A DNA stretch of 64,000 bases from Histoplasma ohiense. Its lineage: Eukaryota > Ascomycota > Eurotiomycetes > Onygenales > Ajellomycetaceae. The stretch lies in contig JAEVHH010000004.1 in assembly GCA_017607445.1 (NCBI GenBank), positions 6,324,001 to 6,388,000 on the forward strand, read 5' to 3'. Of this stretch, positions 33,894-45,747 are shown piece after piece (positions within the stretch are counted from its first letter, which is position 1; the number at the start of each line of letters is the position of its first letter). Below the pieces are notes generated by a model. The model worked only from the letters and a program-made list of their open reading frames with translations. It searched no databases and had not been told where the DNA came from. The position numbers and the translations under genes are program-made.

Positions 33894-35488
33894 TAGACAT
33901 TAATTCACACATCAAGCATATATATAGTAGGGGCAGCCTGCCCCTATCACCCCCCTTTCTGGGCTGGGCAAACGAACCTCTAAATCCGAGGGGATGAAGG
34001 CATCTCTAATTGCTTCAAAGGGTTGGACAGCTCAGGCGCAACACTCTATAGCAGGAGCTTCATGAAACATGGAGCTGGGACACGACAGAGCAAGAAGCTC
34101 AGAAAGCCATGCTCTTAGATATTATATATCATCGGTATACATCATCATCCATATATCATCGATATATTTTGATTCCATTGCTAGATATCGATAGACATCA
34201 TTGGTATATATCATTGCTGGATATCATTTATTCAACCAGGTCAGTAGATAGATCGGCAGGTAGTTAGGTAGTCAGCTAGTCGGTTGAGGTGGTCTGAACT
34301 CCTGGTTTGTATCTGAAGTCGCAGTTCGTGGAGCTGTTAAGCACGCATGAAGGGTTTGGCCCAGTTGTCAGAGTATAGAACAGTCCACAGATACTCGGCG
34401 CAGAACAACATGCCCGCAAGGTCCAAACTGCAAGGGGACAAACCAGGCACAACGACAGACAATGCAGCTGCCTTTCTCTCGATCAGTTGTTGTCAACTCT
34501 GGTATCACAGGCTCACGGTAGCCCGGATCCTCAGCATGCTTTTTTTCCTCAAGGGCGACAACAAGCTGAGGGTCGACATTACTGAGATCCCCATATATCT
34601 CAAACAGTTGCGTCCGATGGGTCATCTTCTTACTTTTTTTTTTTTTTTTTTTTTTGCAGAACAAGCTCGGAATCGAGAGTGGGAGGATTCAACAGATGGT
34701 ACAAGAGAGGTATCGGGAGGCCACAGCTAGCTGGCTCAGAAGAGAGAGCTGAAAAGAGAAAAAGCCAGGGAGAAAAGAAAGAAGGGTTGATGCTTGTGTT
34801 ATTTCTTGTGAAGGTCACTGGGGTACAAAAAGTCTTGACGCGATGCATGGATTTTGCAACTCTCCGCTCAGTGACCAAATAAAATGATGAACACTGCGTG
34901 AAACCTCTAAAAAAATATTCCTGAATCTCCGACAAGCCTTTCAAACGCCCTGCACTGTGAACAAGTCCGCAAGAATATGATTTCATCAAGCTGATTCTAT
35001 CAACTTTAGTATTCCTCCGGTTCATCCCTGGTGATGATGGTTCTTCTGTAAGTGTTCTTGAGAAGAACAGCAAAATGAACATGAGCAAGCCTTAGAGTCA
35101 GCACTGCTTGTATGAGATTTGGAGTGTGAAACAAGTCGACATCCGCCTTGCGGGCCCAATTCCAGGGGGCGAAAGATCTCTCCTATGCTCATAACAACAA
35201 ACCATGTTCAACCCTTCTTACAAACAAAGCCTCGGGGAAGACGCGTCGCACTTGGCCAGATTTGGCTTTCTTCGGTCCATGTAAAACTACTCAGGCAAAG
35301 AAAGGCATTGTTCAAAATGTGAAATGCAGTTTTCACTCAGGGAAGAAATCCCTTCCATCTAAGGGGTGAAAACAAGAATGGAATTGTTTTACAAAAAAAA
35401 AAAAAAAACGAACGAAATATCCTTCTTAAATGCCACACCAGTCCAAATGCTGCTACATTCCTCTGCTTCTGCTCATCCTGCTATGAAA
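33894..35488. other. GC-normal intergenic region 3' of fumarase
   Basis: Normal CpG content. Contains 'atatcat' repeats at about 34120-34215 (ATATCAT/CGATATA units), a (GTAG)-like run near 34250-34280, T22 at 34634-34655 and A16 near 35393-35408. Several overlapping ORFs of 65-150 codons occur on both strands, but each runs through a homopolymer or low-complexity tract and shows no domain. Includes the expected 3' UTR of the fumarase gene. No gene is called. Confidence 0.5.
34634..34655. repeat. T22 homopolymer
   Basis: Uninterrupted run of 22 T. It encodes the poly-Phe and poly-Lys parts of the spurious ORFs around it. Confidence 0.95.
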
Positions 35489-37737
35489 TCAACCAGACAG
35501 CCCCTCTCTCGTCGTGCCATGGCTGAGAGAATACAGCCCTCTATTTTTCTCTCCTTGGGGCTGATCATCAACTCCCGGGCGGACATGGGTATCGAATTCC
35601 TCCTCGGTGAGAGCTTTCAGGTCCATCGCACTCTGCTTCAGTGTCAATCCCTTCTTATGCGCATTCTTAGCAACTGCGGAGGCCATGTCATATCCGATCA
35701 CCGGGTTCAGGCAGGTAACAAGCATCAAGCTGCGGAGCTCAATATATCAGCCGTCAATCTCAACATAGACATACACATGCATGTACGTAGTATGTGAACA
35801 TGTACAGCAGAAAACATAACGTCCTGAGTTCAGAGAAGTGGGGGTTACCTTTCATGCAACAAAGCTGAAATCCGCTTCTCATCCGCCTGAATCCCAACAA
35901 CCAAGTTTTTCTCAAAGGAGCGCATTCCGTCACTCAGAATGCGGATGCTATGCAGCAGATTGCGGATCATGACGGGCTTGAAGACATTGAGCTCGAACTG
36001 GCCGTTCATACCTCCCACAGTCGCCGCAACGTGGTTACCCATCACCTGAGAGCAGATCATCGTCAAAGCTTCGCATTGGGTGGGATTGACCTTTCCAGGC
36101 ATGATCGAGGAGCCCGGCTCGTTTTCGGGCAGCATGAGCTCACCCAGTCCACAGCGGGGGCCGGAGCCCAGGAAACGGATGTCCTGCGCGATCTTGAAGA
36201 GGGAGCAGGAAAGTGTGTTGAGCGCCCCAGAAGCCTCGACTACAGCGTCATGGGCGGCGAGCACTTCGAATTTGTTTGGGGCAGTCTTGAATTCGGTCCC
36301 TGTCATGTTGGTAACTTCCTCCGCGATAGCCTTGTCGAAGCCCTTGAAGGTATTCAGACCGGTGCCAACCGCAGTACCTCCTTGTGCAAGATATCGGAGA
36401 TGCGGGAGAGTATTTTGGACGCGCTCAATACCCCTGTCCAGCTGGGCCACATAACCCGAAAATTCCTGACCTAGGGTGAGAGGGGTAGCGTCCTGCAGGT
36501 GGGTTCGTCCGATTTTGATAATGTTCTCGAACTGCTCGACTTTTCGCTGGAGGGCGTTGCGTAGGCTGGTGAGGGATGGAAGCAGCGATTCCTCGAGTTC
36601 GAGGACAGCTGCAATGTGCATAACGGTGGGGAAGGAGTCGTTGGATGAAGCGGACATGTTGACATGGTCGTTGGGGTGAACCGGTTTCTTGGTGCCCATG
36701 GTGCCGCCCAATATCTCGATGGCGCGGTTCGAAATGACCTCATTGGCGTTCATATTGGACTGGGTACCAGAGCCTGTTTGCCAGAAGACGAGGGGGAAAT
36801 GGTCGATGAGCTTAAGCGATGCAACTTCTGCAGCAGCCTGCTGGATAGCCTTGCCGATAGTAGGGTCTTCAAAGGACAAAGAAAATTGAAAAGATGTTAG
36901 TTGGAAGCCCGGCGCAATCCGCATAGGATGCTAGTAGACCAAAAGAGCAAGGGTTATTTACCAAGTCCATATCTCACATTCACAGTCGCGGCAGCACCCT
37001 TGAGGATACCGAAAGCCCGCACGATGGCAGGCGGCATACGGTCTTGCGGTTGGTTGATATCGAAGTTGGTCAGAGATCTAAACAATTCCCCACCAACGGC
37101 GTTAGTCCACATCATCTTTCCCAGTTATGATTTGTTTTCAGTGGCGATTTTGGCAATGCATACCGTTGTGTTTGGGCTCCCCAGTACTTATCCGCAGGGA
37201 CCTAGAGAAAACCCCAGGTAAGGAACAAACACTTCACAAAATACCCGTCAAGTAAAATAGAGGCAGTGTGTCCTACCTGGATTTCGCCAAAGGCATCCGT
37301 TTCCGTTCTCGAAGCCTAAATATCAACGCAAGAACAGCCCGGTCAGAATCAGATCCAAAAAGCTGATCAATATCTCCCAACACTTCCCAGAGCAGAGTCA
37401 AAAAGAAAAAGAAAGAAAAAGAAAACCGCACCATCATAGCACCCGTAGTAGCAAACCCTCTCTTTCCCAAAGTCTCACAAATGTACTTGTAAACAGCAGC
37501 ACGATTCAGACAGTGGGGTCGCCCGTGGATCCGCGCTGATAACGACAAGCCGCTTATCGATCTCCGCGCATTGGACCGCAATGAAGTAACAGTGGAGAAG
37601 GAGAGTGGTCTCGCAACGGAGGAGAATAGTAAAACGGTTGGTTTTGCAGATCGGGATGCAAAGGTGAGGGTTGACAATGACCGCAGTGCGGCGGAAGCGG
37701 AGGAAGTGGTTGCGGGGTTTGAAGTTAGTCGCACCAT
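35489..37737 (-). CDS. Fumarate hydratase (class II fumarase), mitochondrial-type
   Basis: Predicted minus-strand exons: 37737-37432, 37315-37277, 37201-37164, 37077-36962, 36866-35849, 35729-35489; 1758 nt, 585 codons plus stop, all junctions GT-AG and in frame. Catalyses fumarate to L-malate hydration in the TCA cycle, as a homotetramer in mitochondria and often also the cytosol. Residues 1-102 are Ser/Arg/Ala-rich with few acids, a mitochondrial presequence; the enzyme begins at about ASRTETDAFGEI. Motifs: VPADKYWGAQTQRS, TGSGTQSNMNANEV (about 197-210), GRTHLQDATP with the catalytic-region His (about 286-295) and the fumarate lyase signature GSSIMPGKVNP (about 418-428). Start: first in-frame ATG before the presequence. 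Odd point: after HVRP the frame leaves the usual ELM ending, see findings. Single gene, no operon. Confidence 0.93.
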
Positions 37738-38268
37738 GATTTTACAGTTAGCGGGGCACGGCGGGTCGAGTTTGGGTTTCAGCCGTTCTCGCAGCAGGGA
37801 AATGGCAGACGGTTGAGCTAGCAAGAAATCTTGGTGGAAAGGGGAGAAAACGGAGAAAAGTACAGATTAAGAAGTATATAGCAAAAAATAAACGAATGGG
37901 TCTTTAAAGGTTCAATTGCAAAGGGGAAAAAAATGCGCTGGCCCAGAAAAGTAAAAATAGTAAAAACTGCTTTCTCTATTTCTATAATATATGCGACATA
38001 AACAAGAGAGAAGAGAAGGAGAGAAGCGAAAATCGAAAATCTTTGACGATGTTGAAGATTTGGAAGATTTAAGTGTTCAAGACACGGTTTGCTTCGCCGA
38101 TTTCCTCCGGTAACGTACTTTCCCGTATTTGGCCGCTCGGCCAAGTGGATTTACGGCAGCCTATGGTGACAAATGTGTCAAATGGGTTTTTTTGATGTTT
38201 TCCATTGTAATTACTTAATTCCACTTACAGACACTCATCGATAGAAATTTATATTAGAAAGCAATGAA
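37738..38268. promoter_or_regulatory. Upstream region of fumarase
   Basis: GC-normal sequence 5' of the start codon, then increasingly A-rich to the REP-3 boundary at 38269. It should hold the promoter and 5' UTR, with pyrimidine-rich stretches on the coding strand (complement of 37981-38025). No defined site can be assigned. A minus-strand TTG-initiated extension from 37824 exists, but ATG 37737 is preferred. Confidence 0.4.
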
Positions 38269-38568
38269 CCTTTGTTTGTTTGTTTGTTTGTATTGGTTTA
38301 ATGTTCTGAAGAAAATATGAGCAGTGTCTGTGTTTCAGAAGCCTTTTGAAGAGTATGAAGATATGCTACACTGAAGAGATTTCTATATACACAGAGAGAG
38401 AGAAAACAGAATTCAGATGACAACTCTTGAAAAGACTCAGTTTATTGAAATGAGTTTTTACTGAGCTGTACATTCACTTCTGACTCAATATATAATCATT
38501 CATGATGAAGCTATAGTATGATTTCTGAGAGAACTGCTACTGCTGTGTCTGAAAGACTTTATAGTAAA
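38269..38568 (-). repeat. REP-3 copy, left part
   Basis: Begins with (TTTG)n directly at the edge of the fumarase island and matches 28830-29120 closely. Interrupted at 38568 by hAT-like copy 7; continues at 39830. Confidence 0.7.
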
Positions 38569-39829
38569 TAGACTGGCTGTGTGACCATGCATGGGACTGG
38601 GACTAAATATTTCTCCAGTTCCATTATCAAATTTCTTAGTCCTGGTCTCATATAGTGTTTATTAAATTAGTCACTTTACACTGTTTATATTATAAATCTA
38701 GTCTCAGGTCATGTTCTTCTTATAAATTACTGATTCTGATCTCATTTGGTCCCATTTTGTTAAAATGGGACCAAATGGGACCATGATTTACCCTATATAG
38801 ATGATATAATGCTATGAGCATTACCAAAAATCATTACCTATCAAAAGAAGTTTAGTGTATTTATGCTCTAGTTCTATTTTGAACTAGTAATGATAGTGAT
38901 AGATAGATTCACTGCAGTAGATAGGTTGGCAGCGATAGATTGGCAGCGATAGATTGGCAGCGATAGATTGGCAGCGATAGATAGGTTGGCAGTGGTAGGT
39001 TGGTTGGCAGCAATAGATAGATTCGCCGCGGTAGATAGGTTGGCAGCGATAGATTAGCAGCGATAGATTAGCAGCGATAGATTAGCAGCGATAGATTAGC
39101 AGCGATAGATTAGCAGCGATAGATTAGCAGTGATAGATTAGCAGCAATAGATTAGCAGTGATAGATAGATTGGCAGCAGCAATAGATTAGCAGCGATAGA
39201 TTAGCAGCGATAGATTGGCAGCGATAGATAGATTGGCAGTGGTAGATAAATTGGCAGTGATAGATAGATTCGCCGCGGTAGATAGGTTGGCAGCGATAGA
39301 TTAGCAGCGATAGATTGGCAGTGATAGCTTAGCAGCGAGGGATAGCTTAGCAGTGAGGGATAGATTGGCAGCGGCGATAGCTTAGCAGCGAGGGATAGCT
39401 TAGCAGCGAGGGATAGCTTGCAGCAATAGATAGGTTGGCAGCGGCGATAGCTTAGCAGCGAGGGATAGCTTAGCAGCGAGGGATAGCTTAGCAGCAATAG
39501 ATTGATTGACAGCACTAGATAGGGGTGATATCTCCACCAATCATATCATCAGATTGATATCTAAGATATGTGTTATATAATCATCAGAATGGGACCAAAC
39601 CTCAGTCAAAATCATAGTCAGTCCCAGATCATGTTCTTATTTTTGATAGTCAGTCACTTTACATGAAATATCAAGATTTATTAGTCTCATTTCACTCATG
39701 TTCTAATAATTCTAGTCATTTTACACTCCCATTCTGATTCTGATCTCACTGAAAATCACACCAAGAAATGGACTGGGATCAAATCAAATCAAATCAAACA
39801 TGAAATTCATGATTCCACTGATCAGTCTA
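38569..39829 (+). mobile_element. hAT-like element, copy 7
   Basis: TAGACTGGCTGTGTGACC...TGATCAGTCTA with perfect 8-bp duplication ATAGTAAA (38561-38568 and 39830-39837). The uninterrupted REP-3 copy at 29100-29125 (ctttatagtgaatg) shows the empty site. Minisatellite about 38905-39515 with CCGCGG near 39026 and 39271. TGGGACCA inverted repeat about 38740-38785. Confidence 0.95.
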
Positions 39830-40205
39830 ATAGTAAATGAAAAGAGATAACTCTTTCAATTAATCTGAGAACTATCTACACTTCTAACAATAAAAGAAAA
39901 ATAAATAAAATAGATAAAAAAAAAAAGAAAAAATAAATATTCTGAAAAGAAAAATAAAAAAAAAATTGAAGAAAAGACTGTATTATCTATAATATTTTAC
40001 AGTTATATAATTCAATTCAAATCTCAGAGAAGAGAGAGAAGAGAGTACTGAAAAAGATTATAAAAAAAAAAAATGAAAAAAAACAGAAAAAGCAGTAAAA
40101 AAAAAGAAAAAAAATACTTAAATTAATAGAGATCAGAATAAGTGAAAAAAAGCAAAGCAGAATATATATAGATATTATACTGACAGCTGAGAAGTATATC
40201 AACTG
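39830..40205 (-). repeat. REP-3 copy, right part
   Basis: Continues 38568 after the 8-bp duplication, matching 29115-29425: 'ctaacaataaaagaaaa', the long A-rich stretch, and ending 'tactgacagctgagaag'. Confidence 0.7.
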
Positions 40206-40236
40206 AGTCAATATACAGACTGTACTGATTATATTA

Positions 40237-40497
40237 CAGCTAGTTGAAATAGATGAATCAACTATACTGATTGAATTATTTACATTAGTTGAATCAATTG
40301 AATTGATTGAACTGATTGTATCAATTGTACTGTTTGTACTGATTGAATCAATTGAACTGATTGTATCAATTGAACTGATTAAACTGATTGTATCAATTGA
40401 ATTGATTGTATCATTTATATCAATTGCATTAATTGAATCTATTGCACTGATTGAATCAGTTGTATCAGATATTGTGTTATCTGTACTGTCTATATAG
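40237..40497 (+). repeat. Degenerate 18-bp-type tandem repeat
   Basis: Variants of ATTGAACTGATTGTATCA repeated about 14 times. Translated, it gives a hydrophobic Ile/Glu/Leu/Val/Ser repeat. It looks like a minisatellite, not a gene. Confidence 0.7.
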
Positions 40498-40499
40498 AC

Positions 40500-41160
40500 T
40501 TGAAACTGCTTTGAGAAGCTGTCAGATAATGTGTGCTCAATCAGCTGTGTTATTTTATACAGTATTGTATGTAGAACTGTGTATAATCAAATAGTTTTAT
40601 AAAATCTGTAGAAATCAGAGACTCTAGATAGATAACAGCTGTTATCTGATTGTATAACTATACTGCTGATCTTTTGAGCTAGTGAGAAAAGTGTTTTTAT
40701 AAATATCAACAAAGTATCAAATGTTCTGAGTTTTTATTGTATTCACAGATATAGATGAGCCTTGCATCTGCATGCTGAAAGTATCTGTAATATCAGAAAA
40801 AGTCTTCATAAGAAAAATGAAGTATGAATCAATGATGAAGAGTATACTGTAATATGATGAGCTCTGAAAAGATTTTTATTTAATATTTCACAATTGATCT
40901 GCTGAATCTTCAGTTCTGATATCAGTCAAAGAGTTTTTCACAACTCTGCTTCATTACTTTCATTCTGTCTCTTAACTGAGCTGTTTAGCCACTGTGTGGA
41001 TCTCACTGACTGTGGGCATGGCCTTGAGTTCATAGACTGAGACTGCAGTAGATGAGACTGTCTGTTTAATCAGACAGTCTGCTTTCTCATTGCCCTCTAT
41101 TCTCATATACTCAGAGGCCCAAGCAATGAACCTTGAATTCTCTAAGTACATTTTAAAACA
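40500..41160 (-). pseudogene. LINE RNase H fragment
   Basis: Minus strand from about 41150 reads FIAWASEYMRIEGNEKAD, the W-x-x-x-H-x-x-I-x-G-N-E-x-A-D motif of LINE-encoded RNase H with the His lost, followed by a Cys-Leu stretch and a decayed tail to about 40500. This could be the 3' part of a Tad-like LINE such as that at 19053-26341, whose own RNase H is missing. Confidence 0.6.
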
Positions 41161-41225
41161 GTGAATTTATATTATTGTAGATATAATCACTAGATATTAT
41201 TTATCACTAAATATTATTGTGAATG

Positions 41226-41266
41226 CTACTGAGTCTCTAATCTAGCAAGCTTCTCACTGATATTTA
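41226..41266. repeat. Gypsy-2 LTR end fragment
   Basis: 'gctactgagtctctaatc' followed by 'agcaagcttctcactga' matches the edge of the Gypsy-2 LTRs (49832 and 58679 onward). Only about 40 bp, cut by the next LTR. Confidence 0.6.
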
Positions 41267-41555
41267 TGATGAGTTAGTATCTATTAATAATTAATTTACA
41301 CAATTAATTTCTTTTTCTAACACTCATTCACTCTACTCTTCTCTCTAATGATTTCTCTATATAATCTCTAATATTCTTTCATTTCATACTTTACTGTAAT
41401 ATAGCTTCTGATATTTTTCTGTTTTGATTTTTTTTGTATAAGAACTTTTTTTATATAATCTGTTCTTCTGATCTTTTTTCTCTTTCTTTCTTTAATTGAT
41501 TTATAATCTGTATTTAAAATAGTGTTAGATTGTTAATCAAAGTATATCTATTATA
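41267..41555 (+). repeat. Gypsy-1 LTR fragment, strongly decayed
   Basis: TGATGAGTTAGTATCTATTAATAATTAATTT... to ...TATCTATTATA. Follows the Gypsy-1 LTR order but about half length and among the most AT-rich copies. Some leader sequence follows to about 41600. Confidence 0.6.
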
Positions 41556-41653
41556 TTATAAATCAATTCTCTGTGTCAATCTGAGTGCTTTATATTTACA
41601 ATTGCATTTGAATGATTAAATTAGTTTGTTTAAGAAATAAATTACCAAGTTCT

Positions 41654-42123
41654 TGTAACAGATATACTTTGATTAAAAATTTAGTATTATTCTAAATACA
41701 AATTATGAATTGATTAAGAAAAGAAAGAGAAAAAAAATCAGAAAAAAAGATTGTATAAAAAGAGTTCTTATAGAGAGAAAATTAGAATAAAAGAATATCA
41801 GAAACTACTTCACAGTGAAACACAGAACAAAAAAATATTAAAAGCTATATAAAAAAATTATTAGAAACTATATAAATGTGAAGTGTGAAGTGAAAAAATC
41901 ATTGAAAACTATATGAAAAAATCATTAGAGACTATATAAATACAGAGTATGAAGTAGAAGAATATTAAAAACTAAATAAAAAAATTATTAAAAACTATAC
42001 AAATATAAAGCACAGAGTAGAAGAATATTAAAAGTTATACAAAATCATAATAATAGAAATAAATAAATACAGAAGAAAAGTTGATTGTATAAATTAATTA
42101 TTAATCAATACTAATTCATCACA
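41654..42123 (-). repeat. Gypsy-1 LTR, minus, with 3' coding end
   Basis: TGTAACAGATATACTTTG... to ...CTAATTCATCACA. To its right (42124-42267) is the reverse complement of the end of the Gypsy-1 chromodomain and purine tract, so it is a 3' LTR on the minus strand with a truncated body. Confidence 0.7.
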
Positions 42124-42267
42124 TTATCTCTCTCTACTGAAATGAGGGAGAATTTATAGATGTCAAAAGCAGCAGTATTCTTCAAGATAAATACAGATTT
42201 TCAGATCAGACAATTGTATTCTAGTCATTTGACAAAATATTCATAGCAGTGATAATTGATTTTATCA

Positions 42268-42335
42268 GCCCCGGTGGCTGAATGAGCATCAGATAACACC
42301 TTGGCATGAGAACTCAAAATATATGAATTTGAAAC
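42268..42335 (+). other. tRNA-like sequence, possible SINE remnant
   Basis: TGGCTGAATGAG (42275-42286) fits the Pol III A box except for two G-to-A changes. GAATTTGAAAC (42325-42335) fits a B box after G-to-A and C-to-T changes; the spacing is about 50 bp. It begins ccccggtggc, where CpG is retained. It is cut exactly at the B box by the LTR at 42336. Not an intact tRNA gene. Confidence 0.4.
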
Positions 42336-42784
42336 TATAACAGACATACTTCAATTAACAATTTGATACTATTCTAATTACAGATTATGAATTGATTAAG
42401 AAAAGAAAGAGAAAAGAAATCAGAAAAAAAAATCATACAAAAAAAGTTTTTATAGAAGAAAATTCAGAATAAAAAAATATCAGAGATCATTTCACAGTGA
42501 AGCACAGAATAGAAGAATATTAAAAGCTATACAGAAGAATCATTAAAAACTATATAAGTATAAAATATGCAGTGAAAAAATCATCAAAAACTACACAGAA
42601 GAATTATTAGAGACTATATAAATGCAAAGCACAGAGTAGAAGAATATTAAAAGCTATATAGAAAAATTATTAGAGACTACACAAACACAGAGTATGAAGC
42701 AGAAAAACATCAAGAACTATACAAAATTGCAATGACAGAGATTGATTGTGTAAGTTAATTGCTAATAGATGCTAACTCATCACA
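42336..42784 (-). repeat. Gypsy-1 3' LTR of the minus-strand copy
   Basis: TATAACAGACATACTTC... to ...GCTAACTCATCACA; shortened to about 449 bp. Adjoins the chromodomain end of the minus-strand Gypsy-1 body. Confidence 0.75.
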
Positions 42785-45198
42785 TTATTTCTCTCTATCA
42801 AAATAAATGAGAATTTGTAGATGTTGAGAACAGCAGTGTTCTTCAAAATAAACACAGATTCTCAAATCAGATGATTGTATTCTACTCATTTAACAAGATA
42901 TTCACAGTGATAATGATTGATTTTATTGTTAAGAATTGGTTTGATTTCTCACTCAAGTTTATTATTTTCTTCTATAATGACAGATGACTGTCAATCAGAG
43001 ATTCTCTGTGAGAGCAATGAATTCTTGATTACAGATTGAAGCAGATTCATATAAAAGATATTGTGAATATCAGATAAAATATTGAGTTGATAATTATATA
43101 TATCTAACATTTTCTTTACTGTATATTTAGTATGATGATAATCTAGTATATACAAGAGATGATCTATTCTTATATTCTTGAAATTCAGTCAGATTTTATT
43201 TTCTATATAATATCAGATTGTAGAACTTCTTCTGATGTTTATTTAATTCTTATAATTTTACTAAATACTGATCATTGAAGTTTCTGTTTATTCACAGACT
43301 TTTTTCAGCTTGCTCACAATGTTCTCTATCATTTGTATAAAACTGTGAATATACACAGTTTTTCAGAGAGTCTCAGACAAGTTCAGAATCTCTAAGTTGT
43401 ATCTGTATAGAAAAAAAAATAAACTTATATCTGTCATAATAAAATCTCAATTGTTAATCATAATTTCAGTGTGTGATAGTAAATTGCTTCAGTTGTTTTG
43501 TATGTAATTGCAGAATTTATGAAGAATATTCTTTATCAGTTATATTATTCTCTCAGTGACTTCATCAGTCTCTGAATGATACACTGTTGATAACTTTTGT
43601 TCAATTTTTAGTAATTGATATATGTAGACTCAGAGTGTGCTGATGAATTGACTGTCTTTATCTGATATAATGAATGAAGATAGACTGTGTATATAATAGA
43701 ACAGACTTCTGATGAAGATATCGGCAACTACTTCAATGTTGATTTTATCACAGAGCTGTAGTATTACATTTTTGCTGAATTGATTGACAATGACTAGAAT
43801 GTTTGTAGAACCTTCATTTTCAGACAAGAAAGCTGCAAAATCAATAGCTATATCATATCAAATTCAGTTGAGAATAGATAGAGACTTCAGCATGTCTTTT
43901 CAGTGTTCACATCATATCATCATTGAGCCATAGCAATTACAGTTGTGTATGAACTGATGTATATTTTTCAATATATCTGATCAGTAGAATTTTTGAATGA
44001 TGATGTTGTACATAATTTCACATTCTAAATGTCTGATCATTGACAAGTCATGAATTTCTTGCATGATCTGTGTTTGTAGAGATTCTGAATCAGAGACTCA
44101 TTGTCTATCTTGAAAGTGTAAGCAGTTGTTATCATTGATTGAATATGCTGAGATATCTGTTTTTGAGTATATATCTGTGGGGAATTGAGATGCTCTGCTT
44201 TGTATGATTTTGATGATTTATTGTCAGAATTCACTTGCTTCTGCTGCTAGCTTTCATTGTTCTTTGAGTGAGAGTTCTTGAGCTTGAAACTGATTGATAT
44301 ATACACAGAGTTTGTCTGATTGTGTAGAACTTTTTATGATTGCAGAGTTGATTAACTGATGCTCTCAATGTTTTCATCTGTTATTCAAGTTATCAGATGA
44401 TATATCTTGTTTTCAATAGAACAGAGCATCTGCAAAAGTGTTCTCTACTTCAGATTGATAATGAATTGTGAATGAAAAATAGCTAAGAAACAATGATTAA
44501 TATATATGTTTCTCAGTAAACTTACAAATGATTGTGAAGTACTCTAGATTCTTATGATCAGTAATAATCTCAAATCTCTCAACACTTATAAATTCAGACT
44601 CTTATTCTTTGAAATATTATATGATCACTAGAAGCTTCTTATTATAGATCTCATAGTTGCATTTAATGAGTGACATTTTTTTTAAAATAAAGATACAAGA
44701 TTATGGAATATTTTCATTATTATATTGCATTAATATCTCATCTACTATATAATTCAAAATGTATATTTTGAGAATTGTATGCTTATCTGAATTGAATGAT
44801 TGCAGTATCAGAGTGTTTGTAAATATATGCTTCAGCTTTTTGAATGCTGCATCTGCTTCATCAGTTCATTGAAATACAGCATCTTTTCAGATCAGATCTG
44901 TCAGTGATTGTACAATATTGAAAAAGTCTTTGATGAATCTTTGATAGAAGTTGACAAATTCTAGAAAGTTTCTAGTTTCTTTTACTGAGACTGATGTCTC
45001 TCAGTTGAGAACTGCTTCCATCTTTTTAGAATCTATTCATATGTCTTTTTCAACTTTGATGATGAATTCTAGATAGATTGTAGACTTGATCTCAAAGTTG
45101 CATTTGTCAATGTTCACTTACAGTTCAGCTTTTTGTAGACAGTCAAACACTTGTCATATGTGCTTTCAATGATCAGTGAGCAATTCATCAGTGAAGAT
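42785..45198 (-). mobile_element. Gypsy-1 internal region, minus strand, 5'-truncated
   Basis: Reading leftwards on the minus strand: partial RT (from DILIF-equivalent, about 45190), RNase H (about 44500-44770), integrase zinc region and core (open 43630-43827 with SDKDSQF), and chromodomain (about 42790-42960). The RT is cut at 45198 by hAT-like copy 8, and the missing half is not found on the other side of it. Decay is similar to the complete copy. Confidence 0.75.
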
Positions 45199-45747
45199 TA
45201 AATTGACTGTGTGATCATATATGAAACTGAGACTAAATATTTATTCAGTTCTATTATCAAATTTCTTAGTTCTGATCTCATATAGTGTTTATTAAATTAG
45301 TCACTTTATACTGTTTATATTATAAATCTAGTCTCAGATCATGTTCTTCTTATAAATTGCTGATTCTGATTTCATTTGATTTCATTTTATTAAAATAGAA
45401 TCAAATGAGATCATGATTTACTCTATATAGATGATATAATGCTATAAGTGTTATCAAAAATCATTATCTATTCAAAGAAGTTTAGTGTATTTATGCTCTA
45501 GTTCTATTTTGAACTAGTAATGATAGTGATAGATAGATTCACTGCAGTAGATAGATTGACAGCAATAGATTGACAGCAATAGATAGATTGACAGTGGTAG
45601 ATTGATTGACAGCAATAGATAGATTCATCACAGTAGATAGATTGACAGCAATAGATTAGCAGTGATAGATTAGCAGCAATAGATTAGCAGTGATAGATAG
45701 ATTGACAGCAGCAATAGATTAGCAGCAATAAATTAGCAGCAATAGAT
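45199..45747 (+). mobile_element. hAT-like element, copy 8, truncated and decayed
   Basis: TAAATTGACTGTGTGATC, the decayed A-end, through the subterminal region (inverted repeat fully A/T-shifted at about 45370-45415) into the minisatellite (from about 45535), where it stops at the LINE tail. GTGAAGAT (45191-45198) would be the left duplication. CCGCGG blocks read CATCACAG or CTGCAG: CpG loss is complete. Confidence 0.8.

Noticed and set aside
34368..34664. Minus-strand 98-codon ORF with a C-x2-C and C-G-H pattern resembling a RING start
   Set aside because: It starts in poly-Lys encoded by the T22 run, overlaps equally long ORFs on the other strand, and has too few spaced Cys/His for a zinc domain.
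34630..35088. 152-codon minus-strand ORF in the fumarase 3' region
   Set aside because: Ends in the homopolymer, has no domain and has no start context; treated as chance in GC-normal sequence.
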